A stretch of 7,218 nt of DNA from an uncultured Bacteroidota bacterium (lineage in GTDB: Bacteria; Bacteroidota; Bacteroidia; Flavobacteriales; Schleiferiaceae). The stretch is taken from positions 1 through 7,218 of the forward strand of contig CAJXMS010000114.1 in NCBI GenBank assembly GCA_913056475.1, in the 5' to 3' direction. A program made the position numbers and the translations under genes. This document shows, piece by piece, positions 1 through 6,666 of the stretch. Position 1 is the stretch's first letter. Each line of letters opens with the position of its first letter. Under the pieces are notes generated by a model. The model was not told where the DNA came from. It searched no databases and saw only the letters and a list, made by a program, of their open reading frames with translations.

Positions 1-585
1 CCGGAAACGCTGGTAGAGGTAAGCGACTTACCCAGCTGGCCCAATGATGAAGGGACCGTAGCCCTTTACACGGCCCGCCTGGCCCTGGTGGACCACCTCG
101 CTTACCAGGAAGATTGGCACTTGCCGGTGCTGGAAGAGACCGAGGGCGTAAGCCTGGAGCGACAAAGCCGGGCGCTGCCTACCCAAAACGCCAACAACTG
201 GACCAGCGCGGCAGCCACGGTAAACTTTGGCACCCCGGGCTACGAGAATTCGCAGCGTTTTGATACCCGTTTTGGGATGAAGCTCCGCGCAGAACCAGAG
301 GTCCTTTCGCCCAATCAAGATGGCTATCACGATCAGACCCAGATAAGCTACCAATTTCCGCAGCCTGGCTACGTGGTAGACCTCGGCGTATATGCCCCCA
401 GTGGTGCGCTGGTACGGCAGCTAGCGAAGCAGGTGCCCGTGGGCCAGAAAGGCTTTTTTAGCTGGGACGGCAGCAGTGATGAAGGCCAGCTGGTAAATCG
501 GGGCAACTACATCATAGTGCTGCGCTACTACCACCCTCAAGGGGCCAGCGGCGTGGAGAAAACGCTCTGCGCGGTAAGCCGTTAG
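1..585 (+). CDS. Lamin-tail-domain protein with C-terminal FlgD-like module (3' end only)
   Basis: The frame is open from base 1 to a TAG at 583-585, giving 194 residues of a longer protein whose start lies outside the window. The first ~85 residues look like the end of a lamin tail domain (LTD): SDLPSWPNDEGTVALY, then GVSLER at 49-54, NNW, and GTPGYENSQ at 77-85. From about residue 96 a beta-rich module follows, with SPNQDGYHD, an ISYQ strand, VYAPSGALVR, FSWDGSSDEG and a strand ending in the last residues; this resembles the FlgD/Ig-like modules that end many secreted Bacteroidota LTD proteins. Such proteins are generally extracytoplasmic; the function of this one is unknown. It converges on the MFS gene with only 11 bases between the stop codons, and I see no clear terminator in that gap. 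The domain call is by pattern recognition; the upstream domains cannot be known from here. Confidence 0.85.
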   Translation, partial: PETLVEVSDLPSWPNDEGTVALYTARLALVDHLAYQEDWHLPVLEETEGVSLERQSRALPTQNANNWTSAAATVNFGTPGYENSQRFDTRFGMKLRAEPEVLSPNQDGYHDQTQISYQFPQPGYVVDLGVYAPSGALVRQLAKQVPVGQKGFFSWDGSSDEGQLVNRGNYIIVLRYYHPQGASGVEKTLCAVSR

Positions 586-596
586 GCGTGCCATCC

Positions 597-2018
597 CTAA
601 TGGGCCTCCCGGTCCAAGACCTCTTTCTCGCCAAATAAAGGCTCCCGGATGCGGAGGGTGAAAAGCGCCGCCAGGATAAAGAGGACACCCCCGAATACCA
701 GGTAATAGATCGCATAATCATCAAAAAAGAGGTTGATGATGGGACCACCGATCAGGGCATTAATAATCTGGGGAATAACGATGAAAAAATTGAAAATGCC
801 CATGTAAACGCCCATCTTTCGGGGAGGAAGCGAATCAACCAACAAGGCATAAGGCATACTCAGGATGCTGGCCCAGGCAAAACCAATGCCCACCATGCTG
901 AGAATAAGCCACTGAGGGTCCATGATGAAATAGATGGATAAAAGCCCCAGGCCCCCGCAGATGAGGGCCAGGATGTGAGTGAACTTACGACTGGTGACCC
1001 GCGCCAAGGGAGTGAGCAAGAAAGCAAAGACCAGGGCGAAGAAATTGTACCAGCCAAAGAGAAAGCCCGCATGATCGCCGGCCTCATTGAATGCCTCAGA
1101 ATGGGTATCGGTGGGCATAAGCCCATACTGGTGAGTGGCCAGGGCAGAAGTGGTGTACACCCACATGGTAAAAAGCGCAAACCAGGAGAAAAATTGCACC
1201 AGCCCCAGGCGCCGCATTCGGGTAGGCATGCGCAGCAGGTCGCGGAAAATATCGCTCATCCCGCGGCTCTTTTCCGGGGGTTTATCTTGGGGCTCGGGAC
1301 TTTGAAAAGCTTCAAATTGGGCGGGAGGATACTCTTTTACCGTGGCTATGGTATAGAGGATGGTGGCCATGAGGATGAGGGCGCCGCTGTAGAAAGACCA
1401 GACCACGTTGGGCGGCACGGTACCTGCCTCGGCCACGTTGGGGATGCCCATCCAGTTGGTAAAGGCCCAGGGCAAAAAGGACCCGATAATGGCACCTACG
1501 CTGATGAGGATGGTCTGCACGCTAAAACCCAGGGTGGACTGCCGGCGGGGGAGCATATCGCCTACCAGGGCCCGAAAGGGTTCCATGGAAATATTGACGG
1601 AGGCATCCATCAAGGCCAGAAAGGCAATGGCAATCCAGAGGATCACTGAGATGCCAATAAACTGGATGGCCTGAAGGCTTTCGCCCGCTACGATATTGGC
1701 ATTGGGCAGGAAAATAAGCCCCAAAGAAGCCAGGATGGCCCCGGTGAGGAAAAAGGGTTTGCGCCGGCCCATACGCGTCCAGGTCTTGTCGCTAAAATGG
1801 CCCACAATGGGTTGTACCAACAGTCCCGTAAGCGGCGCCACAATCCAAAACCAGCTCAACTGGTGCACATCAGCGCCAAAATTGCTGAGGATGCGGCTGG
1901 CGTTGCCATTCTGCAAGCCGAAGGCCATCTGAATGCCCAGAAACCCCATGCTGAGATTGATGATCCCCAGGAGCGATAAACCGGGCTTTTCTTGGGAAGC
2001 GGAGTTGCTTGCTGCCAT
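597..2018 (-). CDS. MFS sugar transporter, GPH/SLC45-like (probable maltose/maltodextrin-type importer)
   Basis: This is a 473-residue integral inner-membrane protein with about twelve hydrophobic segments (roughly 15-35, 53-72, 88-107, 118-140, 165-187, 207-227, 272-292, 316-338, 347-365, 370-392, 403-427, 436-454) and a hydrophilic central loop at 229-270, the usual MFS length and layout. Residues 73-89 carry the loop 2-3 signature GHFSDKTWTRMGRRKPF; the RxGRRxP form is typical of the sucrose/SLC45 and GPH sugar-cation symporters. The segment SMPYALLVDSLPPRKMGVYM around 387-406 is also characteristic of that group. The ATG start at 2018 follows the mgsA stop by nine bases, so it is the last gene of the operon; no Shine-Dalgarno sequence is visible. 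With two exported GH13 enzymes upstream in the same operon, glucose, maltose or short maltodextrins are the likely cargo. The substrate is inferred from context; the fold assignment is strong. Confidence 0.88.
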   Translation of the reverse strand: MAASNSASQEKPGLSLLGIINLSMGFLGIQMAFGLQNGNASRILSNFGADVHQLSWFWIVAPLTGLLVQPIVGHFSDKTWTRMGRRKPFFLTGAILASLGLIFLPNANIVAGESLQAIQFIGISVILWIAIAFLALMDASVNISMEPFRALVGDMLPRRQSTLGFSVQTILISVGAIIGSFLPWAFTNWMGIPNVAEAGTVPPNVVWSFYSGALILMATILYTIATVKEYPPAQFEAFQSPEPQDKPPEKSRGMSDIFRDLLRMPTRMRRLGLVQFFSWFALFTMWVYTTSALATHQYGLMPTDTHSEAFNEAGDHAGFLFGWYNFFALVFAFLLTPLARVTSRKFTHILALICGGLGLLSIYFIMDPQWLILSMVGIGFAWASILSMPYALLVDSLPPRKMGVYMGIFNFFIVIPQIINALIGGPIINLFFDDYAIYYLVFGGVLFILAALFTLRIREPLFGEKEVLDREAH

Positions 2019-2027
2019 AATAATTGT

Positions 2028-2405
2028 TTAGGTGGGATTTTGTACCAGGGCCTGGAAAATGAGTTTGGCGCTGGCAGGGTTGGTGGCCAGGGGCACGTTG
2101 TGCACATCGCAGATGCGCATCAACATGAGGATATCGGGCTCATGAGGGTGCTTATCCAGCGGATCGCGAAAAAAGAAAACGGCGTCCACTTCTCCCCGGG
2201 CCACCTGGCTGGCTATTTCGGCATCGCCACCGTAAGGGCCAGAGCGCACCTTATTAACGCGAAGGCCCGCTCCCGCCACGTGACTGCCGGTAGTGCCGGT
2301 GGCTACCAACTCGATATCAGCACGGCGAAAGCGTTCCATATGATCGCGCATAAAGGCCACCATCTCGGCTTTCTTGCCGTCATGGGCGATAAGGGCCAGT
2401 TTCAA
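2028..2405 (-). CDS. mgsA: Methylglyoxal synthase
   Basis: MgsA converts dihydroxyacetone phosphate to methylglyoxal plus inorganic phosphate in the cytoplasm, a bypass of lower glycolysis. The 125-residue protein is close to full family length. The family residues are in place: H8-D9 in LIAHDGKK, the phosphate-binding ATGTTG at 35-40, SGPYGGD with the catalytic Asp at D61, FRDPL with D81, and H88 and D91 in HPHEPD (E. coli H19, D20, D71, D91, H98 and D101). The start is TTG at 2405-2403: reading upstream in frame I see no ATG nearby, the next internal Met (residue 15) would remove the catalytic H8-D9, and family N-termini begin just before LIAHD. The TTG shares bases with the TGA of the upstream GH13 gene (TTGA overlap), which suggests translational coupling. 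No Shine-Dalgarno is visible. The MFS gene follows nine bases after its TAA. An intact-looking active site suggests a working enzyme. Confidence 0.95.
   Translation of the reverse strand: MKLALIAHDGKKAEMVAFMRDHMERFRRADIELVATGTTGSHVAGAGLRVNKVRSGPYGGDAEIASQVARGEVDAVFFFRDPLDKHPHEPDILMLMRICDVHNVPLATNPASAKLIFQALVQNPT
2402..2405 (-). promoter_or_regulatory. TTGA stop/start overlap setting the mgsA start
   Basis: Read on the - strand, TTGA holds the TTG start of mgsA (2405-2403) and the TGA stop of the GH13 lipoprotein gene (2404-2402). The bases just upstream contain no Shine-Dalgarno sequence, so the terminating ribosome is the most likely source of initiation. The ATGA overlap at 3817-3820 works the same way between the two GH13 genes. 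Confidence 0.6.
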
Positions 2406-3820
2406 AGCGCGGGAATTTGGGTTTTCACACTGCTGAGCAAACGGTAGCCGTGGGCCGGTACGCTTATCCTTTTGCTTGCCGCGGGAAGGAGCTGATTGCT
2501 GCGGGCGTTATACCAGGTTTCCGCCGTACTGTTGAGCAATACCGGCGTGCTGCTTTCCCCAAAGTTGAGGTAGACCCGTAGTTTGTGCTGGCCGCGGCGC
2601 ATTTCGTAGGCGAGTAGCCGGGTTCCCTGGGAGAGGCTGTCGGCCCGCAGGGAAGTGAAATGGGTCAGCTCTGTTTGGTTAACAAGGGCCGGGTGGCTCC
2701 GCTTTAAATGGAGCAGGTCGTGATAGAATTGGTAGAGGCTGTCGCGCTGGCCCCAGGGGATGGTATCCTTGTCAAAAAAGCGAAGCCGCTTATCCAGGCC
2801 TGCTTCCTGGCCGCTGTACACCAGGGGCATGCCGTGGGGCAGGGTAGCGGCCAGGACAAAGAAATTGCGATGATTGGCACCCAGGCGTTCGAAAACGGTG
2901 CCGTTCCAGCTATTTTCGTCGTGATTGGTGGTGAAATACATGCGCAGATCAGCCGGACCATGGGCGCTATCGGAATGCAGGATATAATCCATGAGCCTCG
3001 CGGGGCTGCTCTCTCCTTGCGCGGTTTCGTTCATTAAATGATGGAGCTCCCACCCGTAGGTCATATCAAAGGCCTGGTAAAAAGCGGGGCCTTCTGCTTC
3101 CGCCAGCAGAAATACGTCCTTGAGGGAATCGAGGCTGCGGCGGGTTTTTACCCAAAAATCCATGGGTACCATCATGGCTACATCACAGCGGAAGCCGTCC
3201 ACACCGGCTTTTTCTACCCAAAACCGCATGGCGTCCCGCATGGCCTTGCGTAAGCCCGGTTTTTGATAGTTGAGATCGGCTACATCGCTCCAATCTGCCA
3301 CCGGGGAAACGATGGCGCCGGTGCTATCGCGGGTGTACCAATCGGGGTGTTGGCGGGTCCAGGGATGGTCGTAGGCGGTATGATTGGCCACCCAGTCGAG
3401 AATTACGTGCATGCCCCTTTCGTGGGCTTCTTTCACCAGGGCCTTAAAATCGGCCAGGGAGCCAAACTGCGGGTTGATGGCGGTGTAATCGCGAATGGAA
3501 TAATAGCTGCCCAAGGGGCCTTTGCGGTTTTTTTTGCCGATGGGCTGTACGGGCATAATCCAGAGGATCTTCACTCCCATACTGTCCAGCCGGCCCAAGT
3601 GCTCCCGAAAAGCATTAATGGTCCCTTCCGGGGTATACTGGCGGATATTGACCTCGTAAATGGTGGCCTGAGCGGCCCACTGGGGGGCACGGGGCTCGTA
3701 GGCGGTGGTATCCTCTACAGGCGCCGGGGAAGTCTGCTTTTTTGGGGGGGCAGGGCTTTGGCAGGCACTACCCAGGAATAGACTCGCCAGATAAGCGAGG
3801 AAAATTAAGCGAGGCGTCAT
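2402..3820 (-). CDS. GH13 alpha-amylase-family glycoside hydrolase, probable lipoprotein
   Basis: This 472-residue alpha-glucan hydrolase has a hydrophobic signal segment at 4-19 ending LGSAC, with the putative lipidated Cys at 20. The lipobox is slightly off consensus (Gly at -3) but acceptable, and a Pro/Lys/Thr-rich linker follows to about residue 45. The GH13 barrel runs from IYEVNIRQYTP (54-64) with all main regions: DWVANH 142-147, VADLN 180-184, GFRCDVA 209-215 with nucleophile D213, LLAEAEG with acid/base E241, and TTNHDEN 297-303 with D301. A small beta-domain occupies about 400-465, the usual C-terminal domain. It is likely anchored in a membrane and acts on maltodextrins outside the cytoplasm. 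The ATG overlaps the stop of the upstream GH13 gene (ATGA, 3817-3820), and its own TGA overlaps the mgsA start. Exact specificity (alpha-amylase, maltogenic, or 1,6-acting) cannot be read from the motifs alone. Confidence 0.92.
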   Translation of the reverse strand: MTPRLIFLAYLASLFLGSACQSPAPPKKQTSPAPVEDTTAYEPRAPQWAAQATIYEVNIRQYTPEGTINAFREHLGRLDSMGVKILWIMPVQPIGKKNRKGPLGSYYSIRDYTAINPQFGSLADFKALVKEAHERGMHVILDWVANHTAYDHPWTRQHPDWYTRDSTGAIVSPVADWSDVADLNYQKPGLRKAMRDAMRFWVEKAGVDGFRCDVAMMVPMDFWVKTRRSLDSLKDVFLLAEAEGPAFYQAFDMTYGWELHHLMNETAQGESSPARLMDYILHSDSAHGPADLRMYFTTNHDENSWNGTVFERLGANHRNFFVLAATLPHGMPLVYSGQEAGLDKRLRFFDKDTIPWGQRDSLYQFYHDLLHLKRSHPALVNQTELTHFTSLRADSLSQGTRLLAYEMRRGQHKLRVYLNFGESSTPVLLNSTAETWYNARSNQLLPAASKRISVPAHGYRLLSSVKTQIPAL

Positions 3821-6147
3821 GGTTGGTTAATTTGGGGTTGATAAAAATAGAGGGCGCTCAGACCAGAAAGCCGCCAGGGTTTTTTGATATTTCGGGGCAA
3901 GGCCAACACCCGGCCCGGCCGAAGTATCTCTCCGGCGCCCGGTAAGGCCAAATCTACGGGCTTCTGATTTGTATTTAAATAGATGGTAAGCTCTTGAGGC
4001 CCGTAGCGACGGGTGATCTTAAGCAAGCCGGGCTGGGGGATTTCGGTGCGCGTGTCGCCATAAATAAGCGGCAGCAGGGTGTCGCGCAACTGGTTGAGAT
4101 GCTGCACTTGCTGATACACCATGCGTTCTTCTGGCGACCAATCCTGGAAATACATCATGCGCCGATTGTCGGGGTCATTGGCGCCGGGCATGCCTATTTC
4201 GTCGCCGTAGTAGATCACGGGCAGGCCGGGGATGGCGAAATTAAAACTGTGCAGGAGCATCAACCGGCGGTAGGCGCTGCTATCGGGCTTGCCGATCTGG
4301 CGCTCCCAGCCCGCCAGCTTTTGGTCTTCGTCAAATTTTACCTGGCCGCTGGCCAGGCTGATGAAGCGGCTGCGGTCCTGATTGCCACTGATATTGCCCA
4401 TCAGGTGGTGATAACCGTAGGTTTCCAGGCTGGCTTGCAGGGTTTGGCGCAGCTGGGGGAGGTTTTTGCTCTTAGCGAAGGTTTGAACGGCGGCATCGTA
4501 TAGATTGAAATCAAACTGCCCATCGAGCATGCCCGTACTGAGGTAACTGTTGATGAGCTGCGGGGCGCCATAGGTTTCGCCCACCTGATAAATGGGTCTA
4601 TCGGTACGGAGGCGGATGCGGCGGGTCAGGGTTCGCCAATAGAGCTCGTCAATGTGTTTGGTCGCATCATGGCGGAAGCCGTCGAGCGGAAATTGGGTAA
4701 GCCAGTAGAGGGCACTATCGGCCAGGGGGTCTACCACTTCCCAGCGCCGTAAATCCAGGGTGGGGAGGTGATCGTCAAACCAGGTAGTGAGTCGCTGACT
4801 GTCCCACTTTTCGGTGTTTTTGCTGCCATCGGGCAGATACAGCTCGGTGGCCCATTCGGGGTGTTTTTGGTAAATGGGATGTTGTAGATGCACGTGATTG
4901 GCCACGTAATCGAGGAGCACATTGTGGCCTTGCTGGTGGGCCTGATCCAAAAGGCCGCGGAAGGTGGCGCTATCGCCAAAACGAAAATCTACCTGCTTGC
5001 TTCGTATGGGCCAATAGCCGTGGTAACCGCTGAAGGTGCTTTTGACAGCGCCTTTGTCCCAATAGCCCCAGTCGTCCAGGGGGTTTTGGGTGATGGGCGA
5101 TAGCCATAGGGTGTTAACGCCCGTACTATCGAAGTAGCCCTGGCGAATTTTCTGACGCACCCCGGCGAGGTCGCCGCCGTAATAGTTGGCCTTGGGATGA
5201 ATAGAATCGCCCGGGGTGAGCCGGTCATTGCTGGTATCGCCATTCACGAAGCGGTCTACCATTAAAAAGTACAACCGGGCCTGGTGCCAATCCTGGCGAC
5301 TAAGGTGGGCGGAAGAAGTTACGGGTTGGCCATACTGTAACGGGATGAGGCGATCCACTCCTTTGGCCGAAGGCCGAAAACTAAAAATGCGCAGATAACT
5401 GCGCTCCTGCGCATAGGCAGCAGCGGGAATGTCAATGGAACAAGTAGGGCGCAGAGAGCGGGTACAGGGGACTTCCAGCAGCTGATTGTTCCAAAAAATG
5501 CGGTACTGCAAGGGGTGCTCGAGGGTGCGCAGTACCACGCCGCTGTCCTGGAATTCCAGGCTGGGGCGGCCCAGGGGTAGGGAATCGCCGGGTACGGTGA
5601 GGAGGTTGTTAAAGCTGCCCAGGCCGTTGGGCACGGTGTCCGGATTGGCGGGGTTTAGCTTTTCTTCGCCCTGGCGGTAGAGCTTGTAGGGATAGCGGCC
5701 GGGGGCCAAATGTAAATCGATGCGAAGGGTATCTTTTCCGGCCGGGTAGAGGCGGCTTCCCCGGTTCCAGTTGTTAAAATCGCCGATGAGGCGCAGGGAG
5801 TCCCAACCGAGGTTAGCGGTGGGAATTTCAAGAGTGACGGGGCGCCGGGCAGAGGCGATCAGGAGCAAATCGCTGGTGTCCTGGGGGGTAACCAGTCGGA
5901 GGGTGCTAAGCTTATGGATGGGATTGCCCTGCAGGAGGATACGCTGGGAATCGAGCCGGCTGGCGGTAAGGCCCTGCGGAACGATGACGTGCCGTAGCTT
6001 TTGGTCGGGGAGATAATCGCGCGGATAAAGCACGGTAGAGTCGGGCTCCAGGTTCAAAGGCGTATTGAGCCCGTGGAGGGCCACCTGAGCGGTGAGATTA
6101 AGCCCGGCTATAAAAACGAACAGCGATGAGAGAATACGTGCGGCCAT
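3817..6147 (-). CDS. Exported GH13 alpha-amylase/neopullulanase-type enzyme with CBM48-like module
   Basis: This is the first gene of the operon, 776 residues. The N-terminus is a Sec signal peptide (hydrophobic 5-19, likely cleavage near TAQ at 19-21). Residues ~25-100 are a beta-rich domain I cannot name firmly. Residues ~104-185 look like a CBM48/early-set glucan-binding module (LIGDFNNWN 120-128, then APGRYPYKLY). A further beta segment reaches ~275. The catalytic barrel starts near YFLMVDRF (293-300) and has YYGGDLAGV 322-330, DYVANH 413-418, LPTLDL 461-466, GFRHD 490-494 with nucleophile D494, and QVGETYG with acid/base E524. Region IV reads SGNQDRSRF with D591, where Gln 590 replaces the usual His. 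A C-terminal beta-domain follows from ~700. It is longer than a typical neopullulanase because of the extra N-terminal modules. I see no lipobox and no obvious type IX secretion tail, so a periplasmic location is likely. The exact specificity is not resolved. Confidence 0.9.
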   Translation of the reverse strand: MAARILSSLFVFIAGLNLTAQVALHGLNTPLNLEPDSTVLYPRDYLPDQKLRHVIVPQGLTASRLDSQRILLQGNPIHKLSTLRLVTPQDTSDLLLIASARRPVTLEIPTANLGWDSLRLIGDFNNWNRGSRLYPAGKDTLRIDLHLAPGRYPYKLYRQGEEKLNPANPDTVPNGLGSFNNLLTVPGDSLPLGRPSLEFQDSGVVLRTLEHPLQYRIFWNNQLLEVPCTRSLRPTCSIDIPAAAYAQERSYLRIFSFRPSAKGVDRLIPLQYGQPVTSSAHLSRQDWHQARLYFLMVDRFVNGDTSNDRLTPGDSIHPKANYYGGDLAGVRQKIRQGYFDSTGVNTLWLSPITQNPLDDWGYWDKGAVKSTFSGYHGYWPIRSKQVDFRFGDSATFRGLLDQAHQQGHNVLLDYVANHVHLQHPIYQKHPEWATELYLPDGSKNTEKWDSQRLTTWFDDHLPTLDLRRWEVVDPLADSALYWLTQFPLDGFRHDATKHIDELYWRTLTRRIRLRTDRPIYQVGETYGAPQLINSYLSTGMLDGQFDFNLYDAAVQTFAKSKNLPQLRQTLQASLETYGYHHLMGNISGNQDRSRFISLASGQVKFDEDQKLAGWERQIGKPDSSAYRRLMLLHSFNFAIPGLPVIYYGDEIGMPGANDPDNRRMMYFQDWSPEERMVYQQVQHLNQLRDTLLPLIYGDTRTEIPQPGLLKITRRYGPQELTIYLNTNQKPVDLALPGAGEILRPGRVLALPRNIKKPWRLSGLSALYFYQPQINQP

Positions 6148-6148
6148 G

Positions 6149-6164
6149 GGGCAAAGCTATGCCC
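6149..6164 (-). promoter_or_regulatory. Hairpin filling the short 5' leader of the glucan operon
   Basis: On the - strand GGGCA and TGCCC form a perfect 5-bp stem around a 6-base loop (TAGCTT), ending one base before the ATG. If transcription starts about 6162, this hairpin is nearly the whole leader. As DNA it is also an inverted repeat that could serve as an operator. Neither role is shown by sequence alone, and a 5-bp stem can arise by chance. Confidence 0.3.
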
Positions 6165-6166
6165 AG

Positions 6167-6174
6167 CAAATATA
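6167..6174 (-). promoter_or_regulatory. Putative -7 element (TATATTTG) of the glucan operon
   Basis: On the - strand the sequence reads TATATTTG, a perfect match to the Bacteroidota -7 consensus TAnnTTTG and identical to the element before the tRNA-Ala gene. It ends 19 bases before the ATG at 6147, which predicts a leader of only about 14 bases. No convincing TTG -33 element is visible at the expected distance. A second match, TAGCTTTG at 6159-6152, is too near the ATG to yield a leader. Confidence 0.5.
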
Positions 6175-6353
6175 GAAAAAGTGTAGTTTGGACACTTAGG
6201 CTTCTTACTCATGATCCATCTATTTTACTCCCTCCTAAATTAAGGCTCCCCAGGGGCCCATCAGCAGTGGGACCAGGCTTCTGGAGGGTACCCGTCTTAA
6301 AGTTTGTGAAAGTATATGGGAAGCCTGCTTTCTTTGCTAAAACATTAATACCC
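6175..6353. other. Gene-free stretch upstream of the glucan operon
   Basis: I find no convincing gene or RNA here. A + strand reading frame runs through it to a stop at 6366-6368, but it begins inside the 5' end of the GH13 gene on the other strand and shows no recognisable domain. A small inverted repeat (CCCA/TGGG, about 6257-6271) and GC-rich patches are present. The stretch could be part of a dispersed repeat that continues into the tRNA-like region next to it. Confidence 0.4.
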
Positions 6354-6360
6354 GGTGGCC

Positions 6361-6440
6361 CGCTCTGAGAAAGAGCTACCCCGCAGAAGTGCGGGGCCTG
6401 CCCCGCAGGATTGCGGGAAGGTCATCGGTTCGAGCCCGCT
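6361..6440 (+). pseudogene. Degenerate tRNA-Ala-like remnant with two hairpins in place of the anticodon arm
   Basis: Bases 6419-6438 (AGGTCATCGGTTCGAGCCCG) are identical to the variable-loop and T-arm part of the intact tRNA-Ala at 7043-7062. Upstream, GCTC (6362-6365) and GAGC (6373-6376) match the two halves of the tRNA-Ala D stem, although the D loop is changed and lacks the conserved GG. Between D stem and T arm are two GC-rich hairpins instead of an anticodon arm. The T stem has one mismatch at its 3' side (CCGCT for CCGAT). No acceptor stem is present, so it cannot work as a tRNA. The T-arm identity is firm; the D-stem match is short and could be chance. Confidence 0.5.
6379..6418 (+). 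repeat. Two tandem CCCCGC-N6-GCGGGG hairpins
   Basis: The first hairpin is CCCCGCAGAAGTGCGGGG (6379-6396). The second, at 6401-6418, is CCCCGCAGGATTGCGGGA, with one changed base at the end. They are 22 bases apart start to start. The same hairpin with loop AGGATT recurs at 7133-7150, followed by the same T-arm; bases 6401-6438 and 7133-7170 are identical over 38 positions except one. There is no T-run after either hairpin here, so they are not terminators. Confidence 0.75.
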
Positions 6441-6484
6441 AAAATCTGTTCCCAATCAAACAACAGCGGGCTTTCCTTCTCCTT
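6433..6484 (+). terminator. Possible weak terminator-like stem built on the T-arm remnant
   Basis: AGCCCGCT (6433-6440) and AGCGGGCT (6465-6472) are perfect 8-base complements separated by 24 bases, followed by a T/C-rich tail from 6473 (TTCCTTCTCCTTTT). The long loop and interrupted T tract make a weak intrinsic terminator at best. The 5' strand of the stem is the 3' strand of the degenerate T arm. Confidence 0.35.
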
Positions 6485-6503
6485 TTAAATAAATACTCCC
6501 CTC

Positions 6504-6521
6504 TCTAATCTTCGGATTAGA
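6504..6521 (+). other. UUCG-capped hairpin
   Basis: TCTAATC (6504-6510), TTCG and GATTAGA (6515-6521) form a perfect 7-bp stem with a C(UUCG)G tetraloop, an exceptionally stable RNA loop. No T tract follows, so it is probably not an intrinsic terminator. Its role is unknown; it lies between the tRNA debris and the GIY-YIG gene. Confidence 0.5.
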
Positions 6522-6532
6522 CCGGTTTAGCC

Positions 6533-6550
6533 TGGGGCGGTAGCTCCACC
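6533..6550 (+). other. Small hairpin resembling a tRNA-Ala acceptor end
   Basis: TGGGGC-GGTA-GCTCCA (6533-6548) folds into a short stem. Its GGGGC and GCTCCACC parts match the first five bases and the 3' end of the tRNA-Ala below, including the G3-U70 wobble that identifies tRNA-Ala. It may be a scar left by deletion of the tRNA interior. The matches are short (5 and 8 bases), so coincidence is possible. From here to 6655 I see only AT-rich sequence with no gene. Confidence 0.25.
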
Positions 6551-6655
6551 CGCTCTTTTCGCTTCTGGCATTCCCATCCTTATGGAGAGATCTTAAAAAA
6601 AGCAAAGGACTTGCATTGAATTTTTTATTTTTAATGGCTCCTTTATCATTTGCTT

Positions 6656-6660
6656 AAGGG
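6656..6660 (+). promoter_or_regulatory. Shine-Dalgarno-like AAGGG before the GIY-YIG gene
   Basis: AAGGG lies six bases before the ATG at 6667 and supports that start over the in-frame ATG at 6679. It stands out because the other starts in this window have no such sequence. A near match to the -7 promoter element (TATCATTTG, 6644-6652) has one extra spacer base and sits too close to be a convincing promoter. Confidence 0.4.
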
Positions 6661-6666
6661 CTCTTA

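Noticed and set aside
586..596. Search for a bidirectional terminator between the converging lamin-tail and MFS genes.
   Set aside because: The gap is 11 bases, and neither it nor the flanking coding ends shows a stable stem with a T or A run.
975..1649. A 224-codon + strand open frame antisense to the MFS gene.
   Set aside because: It is Gly/His/Gln-rich with no recognisable domain and lies fully inside a well-supported transporter gene; it is a frame shadow.
3263..3781. A 172-codon + strand open frame antisense to the GH13 lipoprotein gene.
   Set aside because: The GH13 motifs on the other strand are unambiguous, and this frame has no start context or family resemblance.
6126..6368. An 80-codon + strand open frame across the operon promoter region.
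   Set aside because: It begins inside the first GH13 gene on the opposite strand, overlaps its promoter and leader, and has no recognisable domain. It may be a reading frame through a repeat.
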